Shown here in pieces: positions 4,974 to 8,500 of a stretch of DNA of 8,500 bases. The stretch spans positions 1 through 8,500 of the forward strand of contig DLQW01000044.1 of assembly GCA_002474405.1 (NCBI GenBank). The letters are read 5' to 3'. This stretch comes from Christensenella sp. UBA7597. GTDB lineage: Bacteria; Bacillota; Clostridia; Christensenellales; Borkfalkiaceae. The position numbers and the translations under genes were made by a program. The notes beneath the pieces were generated by a model. It worked only from the letters and a program-made list of their open reading frames with translations, ran no database searches and was not told the DNA's origin. Within the stretch, counting starts at the first letter, position 1, and every line of letters starts with the position of its first letter.

Positions 4974-6437
4974 TCAGTATCTTTTTTCCCAGGTTTTCGG
5001 CACAAGAAGCAAAAATACGGGGAAGATTTCCAGTCGCCCTATCAGCATCACCAGCGAAAGATAGACTTTCGAAAAAGCGCTCAGCGGCGCAAAACTTCCC
5101 GTCGGCGGAATCAGCTTCGAAAGTCCGGGTCCCACGTTATTGAAACACGTCAGAAACGCCGTAACCGACGTGGTGAAATCGCACGCGGAATCGAAAGAAA
5201 GCACAAGGCAGGAAATAATCGCCAGCCCCACGGCAACGAAGAAGAAATTTTTCACTTCCGAAACCACGTTTTCCGAAAGCGGTTTTCCGTTCATTTTCAT
5301 CGTATATACCGCATTCGGGCGCAGAAATTTCGCCGTATCGCGGCGGCACGATTTCAATAAAATCAACGCGCGCGAAGCTTTCAGCCCGCCTCCCGTCGAA
5401 CCCGCCATGCCGCCTACGATCATCACTACCATAATCAGGCATTGCGAAAGATTCGACCATTGTCCGTAATCGGTTAAAACAAACCCCGTCGTCGAAGAAG
5501 TTGCGATCACGGTAAACGAGGAATAATGCAGCGCGGTAAAGAAATTTTTGCCGTATTCCGCCACGCGGAAGGTGTTATCCAGCGTGATTATCAGAATACA
5601 GGAAAGAATGAAAAATACGTAAAAGCGCAGTTCTTCGTCTTTCAGCGCCGATTTCACGTTGCCGATCAGCGCAAGATAATACAGCGAAAAGTTCACGGAG
5701 AAAATAAACATAAACACGGTAATCACAATATCCGCGTAAACGCTTCCGTACTCAGCCACGCTCGCCGCCGTAGAAGTAAAACCGCCCGTGCCCGCCGTAG
5801 ACATCGATAAAATCACGCTGTCGTACACGGGAATCCCGCCGCAAATCAGAAATACGAACTCCGCAATCGTCAGCGCGAAATACAAAAGATACAGAATCAT
5901 CGCCGTGCGGCGGATTTTACTCACCAGTTTTCCCGCCTGCGGTCCCGGCGATTCGAATTTCATCAGCTGAAATCCGTCTCCGCCCCGCGTAGGCAGAACG
6001 GCAAGCATAAACACAAGAATCCCCATGCCGCCCAGCCAGTGCGTAAACGCGCGCCAGAAGTGAATACTCTTCGGCAAATCGAAATCCGTCAGAATCGTCG
6101 CGCCCGTCGTGGTAAACCCGGAAACGGTTTCGAAAAAGCTGTCCGCATAAGAGGGAATATATCCGCCGATCACCGCGGGCAACGCGCCGAACAGCGAAAT
6201 CAGCAGCCAGCAAAGCCCCACGATCACCAGCGCTTCCCTGTGGCGGATTTTTCTCGCCCCGCGCGAAAAAAACAGCATAACGCCGCCTAAAATCGCCGAA
6301 GCGCCGCACGCCGTCAGAAAACCGGGCAACGCCGCGTATTCTTTATAAATCAATGATACTATCACGGGAAAGAGATAAAACGTCGCCGAAAACGCAAGTA
6401 TTTTACCCAACCCGTTCAGTACGGAACGATATTTCAT
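4974..6437 (-). CDS. trkH: Trk-type K+ uptake system membrane subunit TrkH
   Basis: This 487-residue polytopic inner-membrane protein forms the ion-conducting subunit of the Trk system. The four pore loops of the SKT superfamily can be read in order: TTTGAT (residues 109-114), STAGTGG (213-219), SSTTGF (314-319) and NNVGPG (433-438). Each centres on the selectivity-filter glycine. MAGSTGGGLKASR (344-356) is the conserved stretch before the intramembrane gate region of the third repeat, and GRLEIFPVF (467-475) is the typical C-terminal signature. Hydrophobic segments run from about residue 13 to the end, and the length matches the family (about 480). All key residues are present, so it should be functional. 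It would work with TrkA, encoded 61 nt upstream. The ATG at 6435-6437 has a modest ribosome binding site (GGTGAGGC, 6441-6448). Two terminators follow. The Trk or Ktr subclass is not settled by sequence alone, but the double-RCK TrkA partner favours Trk. Confidence 0.95.
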   Translation of the reverse strand: MKYRSVLNGLGKILAFSATFYLFPVIVSLIYKEYAALPGFLTACGASAILGGVMLFFSRGARKIRHREALVIVGLCWLLISLFGALPAVIGGYIPSYADSFFETVSGFTTTGATILTDFDLPKSIHFWRAFTHWLGGMGILVFMLAVLPTRGGDGFQLMKFESPGPQAGKLVSKIRRTAMILYLLYFALTIAEFVFLICGGIPVYDSVILSMSTAGTGGFTSTAASVAEYGSVYADIVITVFMFIFSVNFSLYYLALIGNVKSALKDEELRFYVFFILSCILIITLDNTFRVAEYGKNFFTALHYSSFTVIATSSTTGFVLTDYGQWSNLSQCLIMVVMIVGGMAGSTGGGLKASRALILLKSCRRDTAKFLRPNAVYTMKMNGKPLSENVVSEVKNFFFVAVGLAIISCLVLSFDSACDFTTSVTAFLTCFNNVGPGLSKLIPPTGSFAPLSAFSKVYLSLVMLIGRLEIFPVFLLLVPKTWEKRY

Positions 6438-6455
6438 AACGCCTCACCGTCCGCG

Positions 6456-6489
6456 CTTCTTTCCCGCTTAAAAATCGGGCGGGAAGAAG
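6456..6489 (-). other. Intercistronic hairpin between trkA and trkH
   Basis: CTTCT-T-TCCCGC (6456-6467) faces GCGGGA-AGAAG (6479-6489), giving an 11-bp stem with one bulged T and an 11-nt loop. It occupies most of the 61-nt gap between trkA and trkH. The downstream (trkH) side has no U tract, so it is not a terminator in the leftward direction. A role in mRNA processing or stability, setting the TrkA to TrkH ratio, is a possible reading. Confidence 0.5.
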
Positions 6490-6498
6490 AAAAAATTT

Positions 6499-7857
6499 TC
6501 ATCTCAGTACGTCGTCCAGCGACGAAACAAGTTCCTGCGTGGTAACCAGAATCACAAGATCGTTTCCTTCCAGCACCGTACCGCCGTTCGGCACCACAAG
6601 ATTTTTCCCGCGGATAACTGCGGCAATCAGCACGCCGTCTTTCAGAGAAATGTCTTTCAGCGCCTTCCCCGCAAATTCCGGGTTATCGTGAACGGCAAAT
6701 TCCAGCGCTTCCGCCTCTTCGTCCGCGATTTTATACAGCGAAAGAATCCCGCTGCCTTCGGGCACCGCAATCGAACGCACGTATTTCGAAATTTCCTGCG
6801 CCACCACGTGGTACGGCGAAATAATCCCTTCAAGGTCGATGCAATCGAAAAGCGCCTCGTAACGGTCGTTCGTCGTAACCGTAATCACTTTCGGCACGCC
6901 CTTGCTTTTGGCGTACAAAGAAGTCATCACGTTGTTTTCGTCGTAATCGGAAACCGCCGCAAACGCGTCGGCGTCGTCGATTCCCTCCGTTTCCAGCACT
7001 TCGGGGTCGTTGAAATCAGCACACACCAGAGTCGTCGTTCCCAGCGTGTTTTTCAGCTGCTCGCACTTCTCGCGGTTCGGCGAAATGATTTTCACGATAA
7101 ATCCGTTCTTTTCCAGCTGCTCGGCAAGATAGTACGTCTTTTTGTTCGCGCCGAGAATCATCACATACTGCCCTTTTCGTTTCAGCATGCCGTACGAGTG
7201 CAGAAAATCGCTGATGTCGTAATGCTTTCCGCATACGTTCACCACGTCCTTTTCGCACAGAATCGTATCGCCTTTCGGCACGAACGTACGCCCGTTTCTC
7301 GTTACGGTCGCAATCAGTATGCTGTATTTCTTATCGCGCGAAACCACTTCGGAAAGCTTCTTTCCGCATAACGCGCAACCCGCCGGCAGCGTCATTTCCA
7401 CAATTTCCGCCTTGCCGTCGCCGAACGAATACACCTGCTCCGCGGAAGGGAACCGCAGTATTCTTCCCACTTCTTCCGCCAGCGCCCGTTCGGGGTTCAC
7501 CAGCCTGTCCACGCCAAGCTTTTCGCGCATGAAATCTATCTGTTTGCTGTATGCGGGGTCGCGCACGCGCGCCACGGCATACTTTGCGCCCAAAGATTTG
7601 GCTATCATGCAGCAAAGCACGTTCTGTTCGTCGGAAGGCGTTACCGCCACAATCATTCCCGCCGTCGCCGCGCCCGCCTCTTTCAGATCTTCCGCAATGC
7701 ACCCGTTTCCGCAGATGCCGTTCACGTCGTACGTTTCCACGGCGGAACGCACTTTGTCCTCGTTCGTATCCAGTACGGTAACGTCGCGTTCCTCGTCCGT
7801 AAGGCAGCGCAATATGTTTCTTCCTACTTTTCCAAGCCCGACTATTACAATATTCAT
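6499..7857 (-). CDS. trkA: Trk system K+ uptake regulatory subunit TrkA (two RCK modules)
   Basis: This 452-residue cytosolic protein gates TrkH in response to bound nucleotide. It has the full double architecture: RCK-N (about 1-130), RCK-C (about 140-222), RCK-N (about 230-360) and RCK-C (about 366-452). The first Rossmann fold has GLGKVG (7-12) and acidic Asp30 at the end of the second strand, as expected for NAD(H) binding. GNG (50-52) and VTPSDEQN (72-79) are typical TrkA motifs. The second Rossmann fold is degenerate: the glycine motif reads GANKKT (236-241), and SPN follows the second strand in place of an acidic residue. The second module therefore probably does not bind nucleotide in the usual way. 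The ATG at 7855-7857 has a weak ribosome binding site (GGAAA) and lies only 28 nt after the stop of the upstream gene, suggesting translational coupling in one operon. trkH follows after 61 nt. Length and order are usual for the family. Confidence 0.94.
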   Translation of the reverse strand: MNIVIVGLGKVGRNILRCLTDEERDVTVLDTNEDKVRSAVETYDVNGICGNGCIAEDLKEAGAATAGMIVAVTPSDEQNVLCCMIAKSLGAKYAVARVRDPAYSKQIDFMREKLGVDRLVNPERALAEEVGRILRFPSAEQVYSFGDGKAEIVEMTLPAGCALCGKKLSEVVSRDKKYSILIATVTRNGRTFVPKGDTILCEKDVVNVCGKHYDISDFLHSYGMLKRKGQYVMILGANKKTYYLAEQLEKNGFIVKIISPNREKCEQLKNTLGTTTLVCADFNDPEVLETEGIDDADAFAAVSDYDENNVMTSLYAKSKGVPKVITVTTNDRYEALFDCIDLEGIISPYHVVAQEISKYVRSIAVPEGSGILSLYKIADEEAEALEFAVHDNPEFAGKALKDISLKDGVLIAAVIRGKNLVVPNGGTVLEGNDLVILVTTQELVSSLDDVLR

Positions 7858-7885
7858 ATCGTTTCCGTTTCGCTTTTTCGGCGGC

Positions 7886-8500
7886 TCAATAAAAAGTCGC
7901 CAGTTGTTCCGCGGGCGGGTCGCATTTTTTAATTTCTTCCGCCATCAGCACCGGACCTTTTCCCTTGTAAACCGTATGTTTTTCGTATACGATTTTCGCG
8001 GTAACTTCCGCCCAGTCCCTCGTTTTCAGCGCAACGGGCGTTTTCAGCACGCAGGCAAGTCCGCTGTACTGAATATCCGCTTCGCAGCACGTCATAATGT
8101 GCCTGCCTATCACTATGCTGTTCGCAGGCAGCCGCTTGTCGCTCACGACAAGTCCTTTGAAACGCACGGTTTTGCCGATGTACGCGTCCATATTCTCGGA
8201 AAGGTCGCGGTAAAAAAGCGCGTAATCCCTGTCCTCTATCTCAATCACGGGCGCGTTCATATCGTACGGCATCGGGTCCACCGTATCGTCGTATTCCGCC
8301 TTGCCGTTCGCATGCTCGTATACGATATCCGCCTGCCGCGTAACCGCCCGCACGATTTTATGCAGTTCGTCTCTGAACGTTCCGTCGTCGTCATCGGGGA
8401 ATCGGTTGAAAACCGCCATCTGCGTATTTTTCAGCTTATCGAACGTCAGCTGCCGCATGTTCGCGTTATAGCTCACAAACGTAGACGAATCGAAAAACGC
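7886..8500 (-). CDS. C-terminal part of a probable CobW/COG0523-type GTPase with a DUF1980 (TIGR03943-like) domain
   Basis: The reading frame is open to the right edge, so the gene is partial at its 5' end. A GTG at 8474-8476 could start a 196-residue protein, but it has no ribosome binding site, and the upstream codons (AFFDSSTF) continue the protein pattern. Residue numbers here count from that GTG. The C-terminal half (about 76-196) has features of the DUF1980 domain: VIEIEDRDYALFYRDL, then IGKTVRFKGLV (100-110), and GRHIMTCCEAD with the Cys130-Cys131 pair typical of that domain. The visible N-terminal part (DSSTF before the GTG, then KLKNTQMAVFNR at 14-25) resembles the end of a CobW-type G domain, where a strand ends in NKxD. 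Here that motif reads NRFPDDDD and is imperfect. COG0523 proteins handle metals such as zinc or cobalt. No membrane segment is visible. The gene sits 28 nt upstream of trkA and is probably cotranscribed with it. The DUF1980 part is fairly secure; the GTPase part is inference. Confidence 0.58.
   Translation of the reverse strand, partial: AFFDSSTFVSYNANMRQLTFDKLKNTQMAVFNRFPDDDDGTFRDELHKIVRAVTRQADIVYEHANGKAEYDDTVDPMPYDMNAPVIEIEDRDYALFYRDLSENMDAYIGKTVRFKGLVVSDKRLPANSIVIGRHIMTCCEADIQYSGLACVLKTPVALKTRDWAEVTAKIVYEKHTVYKGKGPVLMAEEIKKCDPPAEQLATFY

Noticed and set aside
4774..5064. A 96-codon plus-strand frame starting inside the Spo0A-box pair
   Set aside because: It has no ribosome binding site, runs through both trkH terminators and into the antisense of trkH, and encodes Lys/Arg-rich sequence with no recognisable domain.
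8474..8476. GTG as the true start of the DUF1980-containing protein
   Set aside because: No ribosome binding site precedes it, the frame stays open to the window edge, and the residues just upstream (DSSTF) fit the protein pattern, so the gene most likely begins beyond base 8500.

Overview
The window comes from a bacterial chromosome, most likely a clostridial (Bacillota, class Clostridia) lineage. The best evidence is a Spo0A homologue with a near-perfect Spo0A DNA-binding domain. GGAGG-type ribosome binding sites and a Clostridia-type Fe-S scaffold protein support this. Base composition is mixed inside genes and very A+T-rich in the main intergenic gap. The lineage cannot be fixed further from sequence alone; an uncultured gut clostridium is a reasonable guess. 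Every gene I can support is on the minus strand, so transcription runs from right to left. There is no sign of mobile elements, CRISPR, tRNA or rRNA.

Layout in the direction of transcription: (1) 8500-7886, the C-terminal part of a protein carrying a DUF1980/TIGR03943-like domain, probably fused to a CobW/COG0523-type GTPase that begins outside the window. (2) trkA (7857-6499) and trkH (6437-4974), the regulatory and membrane subunits of a Trk K+ uptake system, with a stable hairpin in their 61-nt gap. Two consecutive intrinsic terminators end this operon. (3) The 345-nt gap 4629-4973 holds those terminators, a tandem pair of Spo0A-box-like sites and a strong sigma-A promoter reading into spo0A. 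(4) spo0A (4628-3849), followed by a hairpin that is probably its terminator and that overlaps a possible promoter. (5) A two-gene unit: a short-chain dehydrogenase (3708-2923) and a UvrA paralogue without the UvrB-binding domain (2866-392). (6) A strong extended -10 promoter and the first 52 codons of an Fe-S cluster scaffold-like protein that leaves the window at base 1.

The most interesting observation is the Spo0A homologue. Its DNA-binding domain is intact, but the receiver has Gly58 where the phosphorylated aspartate should be, and the acidic pocket is degraded (Glu12-Ser13 instead of Asp-Asp). The gene is not preceded by spoIVB as it usually is in spore formers. Two GTCGAA cores exactly 10 bp apart lie upstream of its promoter. 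Together these suggest a Spo0A that no longer uses the phosphorelay but may still bind DNA and perhaps regulate itself. Secondary points are the degenerate second nucleotide-binding domain of TrkA, the UvrA2-type protein paired with a dehydrogenase, and the GTPase/DUF1980 protein heading the K+ uptake operon.
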